Below, in pieces: positions 1 through 10,592 of a stretch of DNA of 64,000 bases. The stretch is taken from positions 10,539,626-10,603,625 of the forward strand of contig NC_021674.1 of NCBI RefSeq assembly GCF_000247815.1, read 5' to 3'. The notes beneath the pieces were generated by a model. The model did not search any database. It worked only from the letters and a program-made list of their open reading frames with translations, and was not told the origin of the DNA. This DNA is from Ficedula albicollis (lineage: Eukaryota > Chordata > Aves > Passeriformes > Muscicapidae). Position 1 is the first letter of the stretch. Each line of letters starts with the position of its first letter. The position numbers were made by a program, and so were the translations under genes.

Positions 1-1130
1 CCTTTTCAGGCGCCGCGCTAAACCGAGGGGGGAGAATAAATCCTCTCCTGCTTGTCCTTCACCGCATTGATCAGCTCTCTCCCCAGGTTTCCCCCTCTTT
101 AATCTTCGCCTGGAAATTTAGCAGTGCTTTAATTTGAAGGCAATACAGCCTGTTACTGTTTTTTTTCCCTATACATACATATATAGGGAAAAGAAAAAAA
201 AAACACACACACATACACACACACAAATATATTTTTCCATATTTCCCCCAGGAATGAGAGCAGGCGCTGCCCTTAGCCTTGTAAAGAAACGCCGGTTGTC
301 TACTTTTATGTAAACATTCATGATTCCAAATAAACTTTATAAGGATTTCAATTGGAAAGTGAAGCGGTCGGCACTGCGAAGACAGGGTACTTGAAATTTC
401 AAATGTGAACTAATCCAAGTTAGCTATTTTTTCCCTTTTTCTGGTCTGATAGTTTGCAATCTGGAGTTCCATACATTAAAAAAAAAATATTTAGTGCCAT
501 AGCCCACGGATAAAATAATGAAAAATTAGTCTCGTTTCAGAAATTATTTATTTATAGAACGAACATGATTAAAACATAAAAAACACACAAACTGCAGCTG
601 CAACAAAAAAACCCCACCATGATTTACGATTATTAAATCTTTGATTGCCATGTTAATGTTTCTTTTTCTACCTTTCATTTGCATTTTAATCTATCGAATC
701 TTTACAATTTTGCTGCCTCCTACTCGAATGATTGATTACACATCTGAAAGAGGGAAAAAAAAAATCCTAAGCTTTCTAGGAGAGCTTCTATTTTTCCTCC
801 CCCTTCCCTTGCTGGTTTGCTTTCTGAAACCTTCCTCAACAATGTTAATGCAAGCAGGACAAATTAATTATGCTCTTTTAAATGTCAAAGGTATAAATAA
901 AAATGCTTCCACACCCCCCATCACCCCCCTTTTCCTCTCCTTTGCTCCTGCCCCAAATGGGAATATTTTCCCAAGCCACTTGTTTTAAAAGCAAGAAGGA
1001 ATCACCATGATAAAATACAATTTAAAAAAAAATAATAATACGTGCAGCATCCTGACTGTAAATAAATATTATCGCGTGGACATTTACCTATGGAATAGGG
1101 GGGAAAAAAGGACCAGAGAGGCAGCGGGAG
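1..1130. other. Unique AT-rich non-coding sequence, possibly conserved
   Basis: No gene is visible. The stretch is AT-rich, with short A/T runs and a small CA-type microsatellite near 202-225. The parts around 255-420 and 1000-1080 keep scattered CpGs and complex, non-repetitive sequence, which often marks conserved regulatory DNA beside CpG islands. An open frame at 641-988 (115 codons) is hydrophobic and low in complexity, shows no domain and is within chance length. Conservation is inferred from texture only; a multi-species alignment would decide it. Confidence 0.4.
202..225. repeat. Short interrupted (CA)n microsatellite
   Basis: The sequence shows CA dinucleotides interrupted by a TA, flanked by an A run on the left and an AT-rich stretch on the right. 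Confidence 0.8.
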
Positions 1131-1253
1131 TCAGGGAGCGGTGGTGAAAGCTCTCTGGAGCAGCGGCAGTGCTCTCCGTCTCTGCCGAGCCTTTGCTTTG
1201 CGGCTGTTCCCCGTCCCCCCCCCAACCACCCCCCAAAAAAACTCACACAAGAA

Positions 1254-1368
<115 letters not shown>

Positions 1369-1399
1369 AAAAAACTCACACAAGAAAAGAGGGTGGTAA

Positions 1400-1965
1400 A
1401 GGTTCAGCCCCCAACAAGAGAGGACAAGAGAGGAGCATCCCCGTGGGTTCGTCTTCTTCTTCCCTTGCCTGTACCCCGTGGGCCGGGGTGGAGGGTAGAA
1501 AGACCGGTGGTGTGGGAGCGTGATGGTCCCCAAGTGGGGGTCCCACCTGCTGGCAGGGGGTGCTCAGGCGGGGTTGCCCATGGGGGTCGCCTACCTGGGG
1601 GCTGCCCACCGGGAAGACCCACTCGGGAAATGTCCACAGGTGGACCCCGAGCTGGGACCATAAAGGGACCACCGTCCCGGGGATATCCCCCCGAGGGGAT
1701 GCCCACGGCGGGGCACCCACCAGGGGATGCCCACGCGAGACGGGGCCCCCCGAGAGCGCCCGCCCCGGCGCGGGGGGCTGAGGGCAGCCCGCAGGCAGGA
1801 CTGGCACCTGTGGGGGCCGACAGGCGCCTCTTCGGGGAGGAAACATCAGGAAAAAGGGAAAGGAGAGGGTAGGGCGGGACAGGCGGCGGCGGCGGCGCGG
1901 AGGCTCCGCACCTGCGGGCCGGGAGCGACCCGCGAGGGCCGGGCAGACAGGGAAGATTTAGAGGT
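1400..1965. promoter_or_regulatory. CpG-rich block (probable CpG island, part 1)
   Basis: GC-rich sequence dense in CpG, with a GGC-triplet run near 1883-1897. Such a density is unusual in the rest of the window. In vertebrates a block like this normally marks a promoter or a developmental-gene regulatory region. It also contains degenerate short repeats: the motif AGGGGATGCCCACG occurs at 1694-1707 and again at 1722-1735. Open frames on both strands reflect the GC bias and match nothing I recognise. No transcription start can be fixed from the sequence. Confidence 0.55.
1500..1740. repeat. Degenerate GC-rich minisatellite-like stretch
   Basis: Loose repeats built from GGGG, GCCCAC and CCACC blocks run through this part of the CpG-rich region. 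The clearest pair is 28 bp apart (1694 and 1722). The copies are too diverged to set a single unit with confidence. Confidence 0.4.
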
Positions 1966-2220
1966 GAAGAGATGGCAGATTGTTAAGAAAGTAATAGTAA
2001 GGTGTCCCATATACTACAGTTTTATTGTGGGGCAGTAACTACTAGATTTATTTATTGCCGAGGCAATATAATAAAGATAATGACCGCAAATTCAAGATAA
2101 ATGCTTACGCCCATAGCTGGTCAATTCTTTTTTATTTAAGAGAGTGATCCGGAGAGGTGAAAGTCATCTTCTCCCGACCACAAATATCAGTCTTGGTTTC
2201 CACCAGGTTATAAACATGAC
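1966..2220. other. AT-rich spacer between CpG blocks
   Basis: No gene is visible. It holds AT-rich motifs of homeodomain type (TTTATTTATTG, ATAATAAAGATAATGA) and, at its right edge, TATAAAC followed by the octamer-like ATGCAAAT near 2221. These could be regulatory sites, but short motifs of this kind are common by chance. Confidence 0.3.
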
Positions 2221-2965
2221 ATGCAAATAATGGAGCTGCTCTTGGGCGCGGAGAGTTCGGGGTCGGGGGGCAGGGAGGTGCCCGTTCCCCTGGCATTACC
2301 CCTCTCCGAAGACCCAGCAGAAGAAAGCATCCAGAAGAAACAACTGGAGAATGTGTTTCCCCACGGGGGAAGTGGGGGGGAAGGGGGGGGGGAGATGCGG
2401 CAAATAACCCCCCCCACCCTCTCAAGCCCGTGGGGAAATGCCACTTGCGAGGGGAAGCGCCCGAGGGAGCGCCCCTGCCCAGGGCGATCGTGTGTCAGCC
2501 CCACAATGGGCGCTTCTACTCCCGGGCGCTTTGATCCTTGCACGGCCGGGAAAAAAGCCACCTGACAGCGATCTGCGACGAGCGGGAGAGAGGAAAAGAG
2601 AGAGAATGACGGGGAAGAAGAAAAAAACATAGAAGGAAGAGTTGAGCCGTACAATTTCGTGGTTTGTGCGCAGGGTAAAATTATAAGGTTGAAAAGCGCG
2701 AACAATCCTTCTCAATCTTTTACAACACCAGCGCTGCTCTCAGCCTTAACCAGAACCTCCCTTTCTAGCCGAACGTGAGTTATCATTTCCCCAGCCTCCT
2801 GCCTTCGCTGTCCCCGCAGAACGGGCAGCTGTCGCCTGCTCCAGCCGCGGCCGAGCGCATCTCCCGCGCATCTCCCCGCGCATCTCCCGCGCATCTCCCC
2901 GCGCCGCGCAACCGGCCGCTCGGGCAGCGGGCAGCCCCTTCTCCTCCCAGCGCGGCAACTCGTCT
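2220..2965. promoter_or_regulatory. CpG-rich block (probable CpG island, part 2)
   Basis: GC-rich, CpG-dense sequence, especially at 2440-2600 and 2815-2965. Together with the block at 1400-1965 it suggests a broad CpG island of the kind found at vertebrate developmental promoters. Open frames on both strands are arginine-, proline- and glycine-rich, as expected from the composition, and none shows a recognisable domain. Direction of transcription cannot be told. Confidence 0.55.
2855..2903. repeat. Short CpG-rich minisatellite, unit GCGCATCTCCC
   Basis: Four consecutive copies of GCGCATCTCCC or GCATCTCCCC (unit 11-12 bp) lie inside the CpG-rich block. Confidence 0.85.
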
Positions 2966-3725
2966 GTCGCACTTCAAAGGGTGATAACCTAATTGCTTCC
3001 AGAGTTTAAAAGTAATTAAGCTATATTAAAGGAACTTAAGTAAAACCGGTTTGCCGCGCACTGGGTCCCCTTGTCCTTCAGAAGGTAAATTGAAATCCCG
3101 TTTCTGGAAAAACTGCGTTAAAAATCTTGCATTTATATAACGTATGCGAAAAATGTAAACAGATTCCGATTTTGAAAGGGTATGGGTAAAGTGGTGGTAA
3201 TTATGTATAATTAATGCTGAAGAGAAAATGAACACATAATGGGTTCCAAAGATTAAACCATCTGTAACTATCAGGGGAACTTTTAAAGTTTTCTTTTCCT
3301 TTTTTTTTTCTTTTGAAAAAATACATATATTTCCTTTCACTAAGGATTTTTATATGTTAAAATTCAAGTTAGTGTTTTTCATCTCTGAAGTATTCTGATT
3401 TGAGAAACAAATCCCTAAAATGTTTCAGCAATTCTCAATCTACAACTTTGAAGATCATCCAATATAAAAATAAATTGACTGATAATTTTAACCATTATTA
3501 ATGTTTGTGGCATTTAATTTAGTTAGGTGCTGGCTTTCCATTTTTGATTACACCATAAGGAAATTATTTTGCTAAGAAATGTTAAGATGAAGTATAGGCA
3601 TCCCCTCACATTCTTTATATTTTTTTCTGTATTTATTATAGTCTAGTCAATCTATTTTAATTTCTAGGTAATGCATAATCACTGGAGCAAATTTTTTTTG
3701 CCCAGGAACATGTTTGCAAGGGTAG
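2966..3725. other. AT-rich non-coding sequence with retained CpGs
   Basis: No gene is visible. At 3030-3260 the sequence is AT-rich yet keeps several CpG dinucleotides (for example in AACGTATGCGAAAAATG) and the homeodomain-type core TAATTATG, a texture typical of conserved non-coding elements. The rest, to 3725, is ordinary AT-rich sequence. The conservation call is an inference. Confidence 0.35.
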
Positions 3726-5744
3726 GACCAGACTGCAAAGATGTAGGTCCTGCACATCTGTACATCAACACCAGCAGCTATAAATTTAAATACATTTATC
3801 CTACTATCTCAGATCGACTTCACAGAAGTAAACCCGGTGCCTTTAACATTTGCAAAGGTAGGACTGGATCTAGCTCTAGCAACACTAATAGATGATAAGA
3901 TGCAGTGTGAGCTGTAACTTCTGTCAGCAACTGTGCTTTTTCGATAACAGTAATTCTTAAGGTGTGAAGGCAGAGTGGTTAAACCTCGTGGATGAACAGA
4001 CTAGTTGCCTGACTGTTGTTTCACAGAACTGGTGGCTAGAGAAAATAAGTGCATTTGTGCAGAAAGAACAATTATAATTAGCAGGAACTGAAGTTTAAAC
4101 TGCTCTAGCATCCACTTGAGAGATAGAAATTAATCTGCTCCTTTCAGTCCAGATTCAGGTCTGGTTCTGCTGCTGTTCTGGCCGTTTGGGTATGTGGGGG
4201 ATGTTTTCTTCTCCAGAAGGAAAGGCTAGATACGTCCTGTGGGGAATTCACCAGCTGGCGGTTCAAGACAAGGTTTAGGTTGTCACTCCCACTCCCCAAT
4301 TATTGTGTCTAGTTTGGAAAAGTAAATTTTTAAGCAAGAGTGCTGCTCTTTGATATCTGCCATACTGCAGAGGTTCATGTACAGCTTAACCCTTTAAATT
4401 AATTCCTAGACTTGCTCTTTTATGCAGACGCCAAGAAACTGAGTCTCAGCTTGGCAATTCTGGCAAACCCAGCTGAAGATGCTGAAGGCCCTGGAGCAAT
4501 AAAGGGGTTTGCTCTTCAGGGGATAATCTACTTTAACTCCAAGAGCACTTTTTGTGCTGCTCACTCCTCAGCCTACCTGGAGGAGGATGAGCTGCCAGTG
4601 GATCCCAGCCCAGTGACTCACCCAATAACTTTTCCTGAACAACATCCATGTTGTGCAGACATCAAAGTGAGTGCTTGGGCAAATGTTCATATGGGAAGGG
4701 TGTGGAGGAGAACAAGGCTCAGATGGGGATTGTAACCTCAGGAACTTACTTTTTGGGGATGAAAGTAGTTGTAAGGCCCAAGTACTCATAGAAACTATAG
4801 TCTTTCAGAGCTATAAAATCAGTTTGCTACTGAAGTGCTCAGCTATTTGCTGATGACAGCACAAGGGCAGCATGTGCAGGCAGGTGCAACGATCCCTGGC
4901 ATTGACCAGCATCTAACAATGGTGGATTAAGTCAGCTCCTATTCGGATCCTGATAACTCATGCAACACCAGAAACATAAACTTCAGCCAAAGACTTTTTC
5001 CCAAGCCTGGGAAATCCCCTGCAAAACCTCCTGTGCTCAAAAAAACTCGTTTCTCCCCTTCTGGTGTCCTGGATAGAGATAAAGGATAAAACCCCCATAG
5101 TTTGTCACTGTCTTTACCAGAGTAACTTATCAGAATGCTTCCCTTTCAAATGCTTTTTGATCAAGCAGTCTGATATAGCCACCTTATTCTTTCGGGGTAC
5201 CTAATGTGTCCAAGCACAAGTTGAACAGCAAATCAGTTGGATTTCAGCTTCCAAGGACTCCTTGGGTGATGCAGTCAGGGGTGGGTGATACTGCCAGATG
5301 GGATGGCAAACTGGCTCCTTTTGGTCCTTGATGGGAGGTGCTTTTTAGTTAATTTTCTTTTCCCTGACTTGTTGAAGTGAGTTGCTGCCTGTGGTTTGAG
5401 TTGGTACCCCTGACTGCTGTGAGCATCAAGATAGTGATGAAAAAGCAGGCCTAGGCTTTTCCCTAAAATGTTGCTCTCTCAGTCCATATGAGTGGGATTT
5501 CCACCTCCTTTCCCAGCTGCTACCCACAGAGCTATTTTGGTGACGCATGGCAATGAGGCTGTCCTGGCAGACTCCCACACAGCCCTGGGTCCTAGCATTG
5601 TGAGTGAGACCTACTCAAACCAGACTGCAGCAGAAACTGAAACTGTCACCGACATTTTCTTTACTGGCTGGATTGTTCTTCTTAACAATTCCACCCCACC
5701 CCCTCCTTTCTTTCTTTCTTTCCCTTATCTTAAAATTTCTTTGC
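3726..5744. repeat. Tandem segmental duplication, copy 1 (2,019 bp)
   Basis: This segment is followed directly by a second copy at a constant offset of 2,019 bp. I found four single-base differences (4236/6255, 4259/6278, 5126/7145 and 5606/7625), giving about 99.8% identity. The unit holds no recognisable gene, although open frames such as 4412-4735 recur in both copies because of the duplication. High identity means a very recent event, or a false duplication from unmerged haplotypes. Confidence 0.97.
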
Positions 5745-7763
5745 GACCAGACTGCAAAGATGTAGGTCCTGCACATCTGTACATCAACACCAGCAGCTAT
5801 AAATTTAAATACATTTATCCTACTATCTCAGATCGACTTCACAGAAGTAAACCCGGTGCCTTTAACATTTGCAAAGGTAGGACTGGATCTAGCTCTAGCA
5901 ACACTAATAGATGATAAGATGCAGTGTGAGCTGTAACTTCTGTCAGCAACTGTGCTTTTTCGATAACAGTAATTCTTAAGGTGTGAAGGCAGAGTGGTTA
6001 AACCTCGTGGATGAACAGACTAGTTGCCTGACTGTTGTTTCACAGAACTGGTGGCTAGAGAAAATAAGTGCATTTGTGCAGAAAGAACAATTATAATTAG
6101 CAGGAACTGAAGTTTAAACTGCTCTAGCATCCACTTGAGAGATAGAAATTAATCTGCTCCTTTCAGTCCAGATTCAGGTCTGGTTCTGCTGCTGTTCTGG
6201 CCGTTTGGGTATGTGGGGGATGTTTTCTTCTCCAGAAGGAAAGGCTAGATACGTTCTGTGGGGAATTCACCAGCTGGTGGTTCAAGACAAGGTTTAGGTT
6301 GTCACTCCCACTCCCCAATTATTGTGTCTAGTTTGGAAAAGTAAATTTTTAAGCAAGAGTGCTGCTCTTTGATATCTGCCATACTGCAGAGGTTCATGTA
6401 CAGCTTAACCCTTTAAATTAATTCCTAGACTTGCTCTTTTATGCAGACGCCAAGAAACTGAGTCTCAGCTTGGCAATTCTGGCAAACCCAGCTGAAGATG
6501 CTGAAGGCCCTGGAGCAATAAAGGGGTTTGCTCTTCAGGGGATAATCTACTTTAACTCCAAGAGCACTTTTTGTGCTGCTCACTCCTCAGCCTACCTGGA
6601 GGAGGATGAGCTGCCAGTGGATCCCAGCCCAGTGACTCACCCAATAACTTTTCCTGAACAACATCCATGTTGTGCAGACATCAAAGTGAGTGCTTGGGCA
6701 AATGTTCATATGGGAAGGGTGTGGAGGAGAACAAGGCTCAGATGGGGATTGTAACCTCAGGAACTTACTTTTTGGGGATGAAAGTAGTTGTAAGGCCCAA
6801 GTACTCATAGAAACTATAGTCTTTCAGAGCTATAAAATCAGTTTGCTACTGAAGTGCTCAGCTATTTGCTGATGACAGCACAAGGGCAGCATGTGCAGGC
6901 AGGTGCAACGATCCCTGGCATTGACCAGCATCTAACAATGGTGGATTAAGTCAGCTCCTATTCGGATCCTGATAACTCATGCAACACCAGAAACATAAAC
7001 TTCAGCCAAAGACTTTTTCCCAAGCCTGGGAAATCCCCTGCAAAACCTCCTGTGCTCAAAAAAACTCGTTTCTCCCCTTCTGGTGTCCTGGATAGAGATA
7101 AAGGATAAAACCCCCATAGTTTGTCACTGTCTTTACCAGAGTAAATTATCAGAATGCTTCCCTTTCAAATGCTTTTTGATCAAGCAGTCTGATATAGCCA
7201 CCTTATTCTTTCGGGGTACCTAATGTGTCCAAGCACAAGTTGAACAGCAAATCAGTTGGATTTCAGCTTCCAAGGACTCCTTGGGTGATGCAGTCAGGGG
7301 TGGGTGATACTGCCAGATGGGATGGCAAACTGGCTCCTTTTGGTCCTTGATGGGAGGTGCTTTTTAGTTAATTTTCTTTTCCCTGACTTGTTGAAGTGAG
7401 TTGCTGCCTGTGGTTTGAGTTGGTACCCCTGACTGCTGTGAGCATCAAGATAGTGATGAAAAAGCAGGCCTAGGCTTTTCCCTAAAATGTTGCTCTCTCA
7501 GTCCATATGAGTGGGATTTCCACCTCCTTTCCCAGCTGCTACCCACAGAGCTATTTTGGTGACGCATGGCAATGAGGCTGTCCTGGCAGACTCCCACACA
7601 GCCCTGGGTCCTAGCATTGTGAGTAAGACCTACTCAAACCAGACTGCAGCAGAAACTGAAACTGTCACCGACATTTTCTTTACTGGCTGGATTGTTCTTC
7701 TTAACAATTCCACCCCACCCCCTCCTTTCTTTCTTTCTTTCCCTTATCTTAAAATTTCTTTGC
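5745..7763. repeat. Tandem segmental duplication, copy 2 (2,019 bp)
   Basis: Second copy of the 2,019-bp unit, head to tail with the first. The junction reads TTTGC then GACCAG with no inserted bases and no evident long homology at the breakpoints. The copy ends where a separate 67-bp tandem duplication begins. Confidence 0.97.
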
Positions 7764-7896
7764 CCAGAGCAGAATTAACAAGAGGCCTTGTTAATGAAGG
7801 GACCAGCAATATCTTCCCTGATGGCATTACCCAGAGCAGAATTAACAAGAGGCCTTGTTAACGAAGGGACCAGCAATATCTTCCCTGATGACATTA
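7763..7896. repeat. 67-bp tandem duplication
   Basis: Two copies (7763-7829 and 7830-7896) begin with CCCAGAGCAGAATTAAC and differ at very few bases (for example TTAATG against TTAACG). They abut the right end of the 2-kb duplication, so this is a local hotspot of duplication. Confidence 0.93.
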
Positions 7897-9244
7897 AACC
7901 TCCTACCTGGCAAATTAGTCCTCCCGCTACCTCCTTCTTTTCCTACAAAATGTTTTCTTTATTGGAACTTGTTAGTCATTTGTTACTTGCACAGTAATTA
8001 CTCAGCAATAATTAGAGAGATGTCAAAGAGGCTGAGTCCAGATTTGGACCCAGATTTAGCTTTCTGTTGAGTTTGAGGAGTTGTCTGGTTACTGACCGGT
8101 AGCCAGGACTTGCATTTCAACAGGATATTGTGGAATTTTTGCCAAAATCTGACCAGCTCTTTCCCTGAATCCGTGTTCACACTGTATCAGAATAGGGTAC
8201 ATGTCTGAATTGAGAGGCAAGGGTTCTGCTTCATTTAGCATCTGTCTCTGCATCTCTATCAAACCTGGCAGCCATGGTTTGAGAGCAGATTTCCCTCTCC
8301 TTTGGGGCCACTGCTCTCATTCAGTGGAGGGCGTTATCCTGGGGGCCATAAAGGATCTCTGCTGCTGTCCAGCTCGGACAACTGCTGGTTAAAGTCTTTA
8401 GCTGAGCTTTGGGATCATGGACTAGGAGTGACCAAACATGCAGTTCAGGCATGTGATAGGAGAATGCCCCTTTTCTATTATTGCTGTATATCTCCTACTG
8501 GATATATTGGATATACTGCCCAGGGACAGAGCTACAGTACTTTACCAAATTTCTCTGCCTAGCTCAGGTATGTGGCTGGTGTCAGCAACATAGGTAAAGC
8601 ACTGAGGCTTCTCCCCTCAGGTGGACGTTGTTTACACCAGGAAAACAGCAGGTAGCAAGGACTCATTTTGGAGCAGTGGAAAGTCCCTCAAAAGCCCCAG
8701 AGGCGGCAGCTTGAGGCTCTGTGACGTGGTCTTTGCACAATTGTCTGAACAAGTTGCTGGATGTGGTGGGAACAGTTGAGGTGGAGATCTTTTTCCTGGG
8801 GAGGAAGAAGGAGCCCTTTTAACCTCTCCATTCCCAAGCCTGGCAGGGACAGCAGTGCTGTGGTTCCCCTCCCAGCTTCCTTCCTCCTGCCCCAGCCACA
8901 AGTCCCAGGGCCTGGGCTGGGAGGATATCTTATCTTGTTTATGTAAAGTGAGTGCTGGAGGGGTGAGTGATTCTTTCTTTGGCAAAATGTTCTCAGGCTG
9001 GGGACTCACCTCCTCTGCTAGAGATGGAGCAGCTATGGCCTGGGCTGGCCTCCTTTTGGGGTGGTGGGAAATTTTGCACAGGATAAAGCAGGGAATTGCA
9101 GCTCTCGGACTCTGGACTGTATTTGGGAAGCATGGATTTGGATGCTGGGACAGGTCAGCATTTCCATTGGGATAGGCACCCCTATTTTTCCCAGCATGAG
9201 AGCTGGGAAACTCCTGCAATGAAGAAACTGAGAGTGAGGAATAA
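7897..9244. other. Unique non-coding sequence
   Basis: No gene or known repeat is recognised. The minus-strand open frame 8632-9219 (195 codons) is proline- and serine-rich with no domain. It lies in a locally GC-richer patch where stop codons are rarer, so I treat it as chance. Confidence 0.4.
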
Positions 9245-9815
9245 TTTTATTTTATTTTATTTTATTTTATTTTATTTTATTTTATTTTATTTTATTTTAT
9301 TTTATTTTATTTTATTTTATTTTATTTTATTTTATTTTATTTTATTTTATTTTATTTTATTTTATTTTATTTTATTTTATTTTATTTTATTTTATTTTAT
9401 TTTATTTTATTTTATTTTATTTTATTTTATTTTATTTTATTTTATTTTATTTTATTTTATTTTATTTTATTTTATTTTATTTTATTTTATTTTATTTTAT
9501 TTTATTTTATTTTATTTTATTTTATTTTATTTTATTTTATTTTATTTTATTTTATTTTATTTTATTTTATTTTATTTTATTTTATTTTATTTTATTTTAT
9601 TTTATTTTATTTTATTTTATTTTATTTTATTTTATTTTATTTTATTTTATTTTATTTTATTTTATTTTATTTTATTTTATTTTATTTTATTTTATTTTAT
9701 TTTATTTTATTTTATTTTATTTTATTTTATTTTATTTTATTTTATTTTATTTTATTTTATTTTATTTTATTTTATTTTATTTTATTTTATTTTATTTTAT
9801 TTTATTTTATTTTAT
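9245..9815. repeat. Pure (TTTTA)n pentanucleotide tract, about 114 copies
   Basis: About 571 bp of uninterrupted TTTTA repeats. The open frame running through it encodes a repeated tyrosine/phenylalanine/isoleucine/leucine pattern and is not a gene. The purity over this length suggests recent expansion. No interrupting TTTCA-type units are seen. Confidence 0.98.
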
Positions 9816-10527
9816 TTTTTAGCAGGCCTTTCCTTGCATTCAAATGAGGAGACATGTAGTCATGTAGACCTGTTATTAGAGCCGAGCAGGGTCCTTGGGT
9901 CTCATCATCAGCCAAGTGATGCATCTGCTCACCTCTGACCAAAGAGGACCAGGCACAGCCTCAGCAGCTCTAACAAAGCTCTGGCAAGGCAGGCGAGACA
10001 GAGGGACGTGCCGTAAAATTTCCTCCTTGGTGGTGCAGGCTGCAGCCCTGCAGCCCATGACCTCAATCTGCTTCAAATGGACTTTTTACAGCCTTACATC
10101 ACTGCAGCCTATCCCATCTGCCTCCTTACTCTCAGCCATGCTAGCCACTAGATAGGCAAAGAGTGAGGCTGATAATCAATGATTTTTAATACAGTTCTTG
10201 ATTTAAATCACTGTGGCTTCTGCTTTCTAAAGTTTCAAACACTTGACTGATGCACTGTGTAAATTTTATATATATGTGTATGTATTTATAGATTTATATT
10301 TTAGTCCATATAACAAAGGGAATTCTCATTACGCATCTAAATATCTGCTCCATTTTGGAGGCCTCCAAAACTGTTCAAGTCTGTGTTGCTAAACAGTATT
10401 ATCATTTGAATGAGAGAAGTTCAAGCTTTTATCAAAGAGATGCTGAGGAGCTGTTCCTTGAGGAGTTTGTCATTCTTTGGCAGCATTTAGCATTAAATGG
10501 CATTTAGTTACTATAGTTAGAAAAGCC
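9816..10527. other. Unique non-coding sequence
   Basis: No gene or known repeat is recognised. There are some AT-rich runs near 10270-10300. Confidence 0.4.
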
Positions 10528-10528
10528 C

Positions 10529-10591
<63 letters not shown>
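10528..10591. repeat. (CAA)n trinucleotide microsatellite, about 21 copies
   Basis: Uninterrupted CAA repeats follow AAAAGCC and end at CATCAATAAA. Confidence 0.97.

Positions 10592-10592
<1 letters not shown>

Noticed and set aside
4412..6754. Same 107-codon open frame twice, resembling a duplicated gene
   Set aside because: It is repeated only because it lies inside the 2-kb tandem duplication. The frame has no recognisable domain.
8632..9219. 195-codon minus-strand open frame
   Set aside because: Proline/serine-rich with no domain, in a locally GC-rich patch. There is no splice, promoter or homology support, and its length is plausible by chance.
9096..9938. 280-codon open frame
   Set aside because: Almost entirely the TTTTA repeat, whose period of five keeps the frame open.
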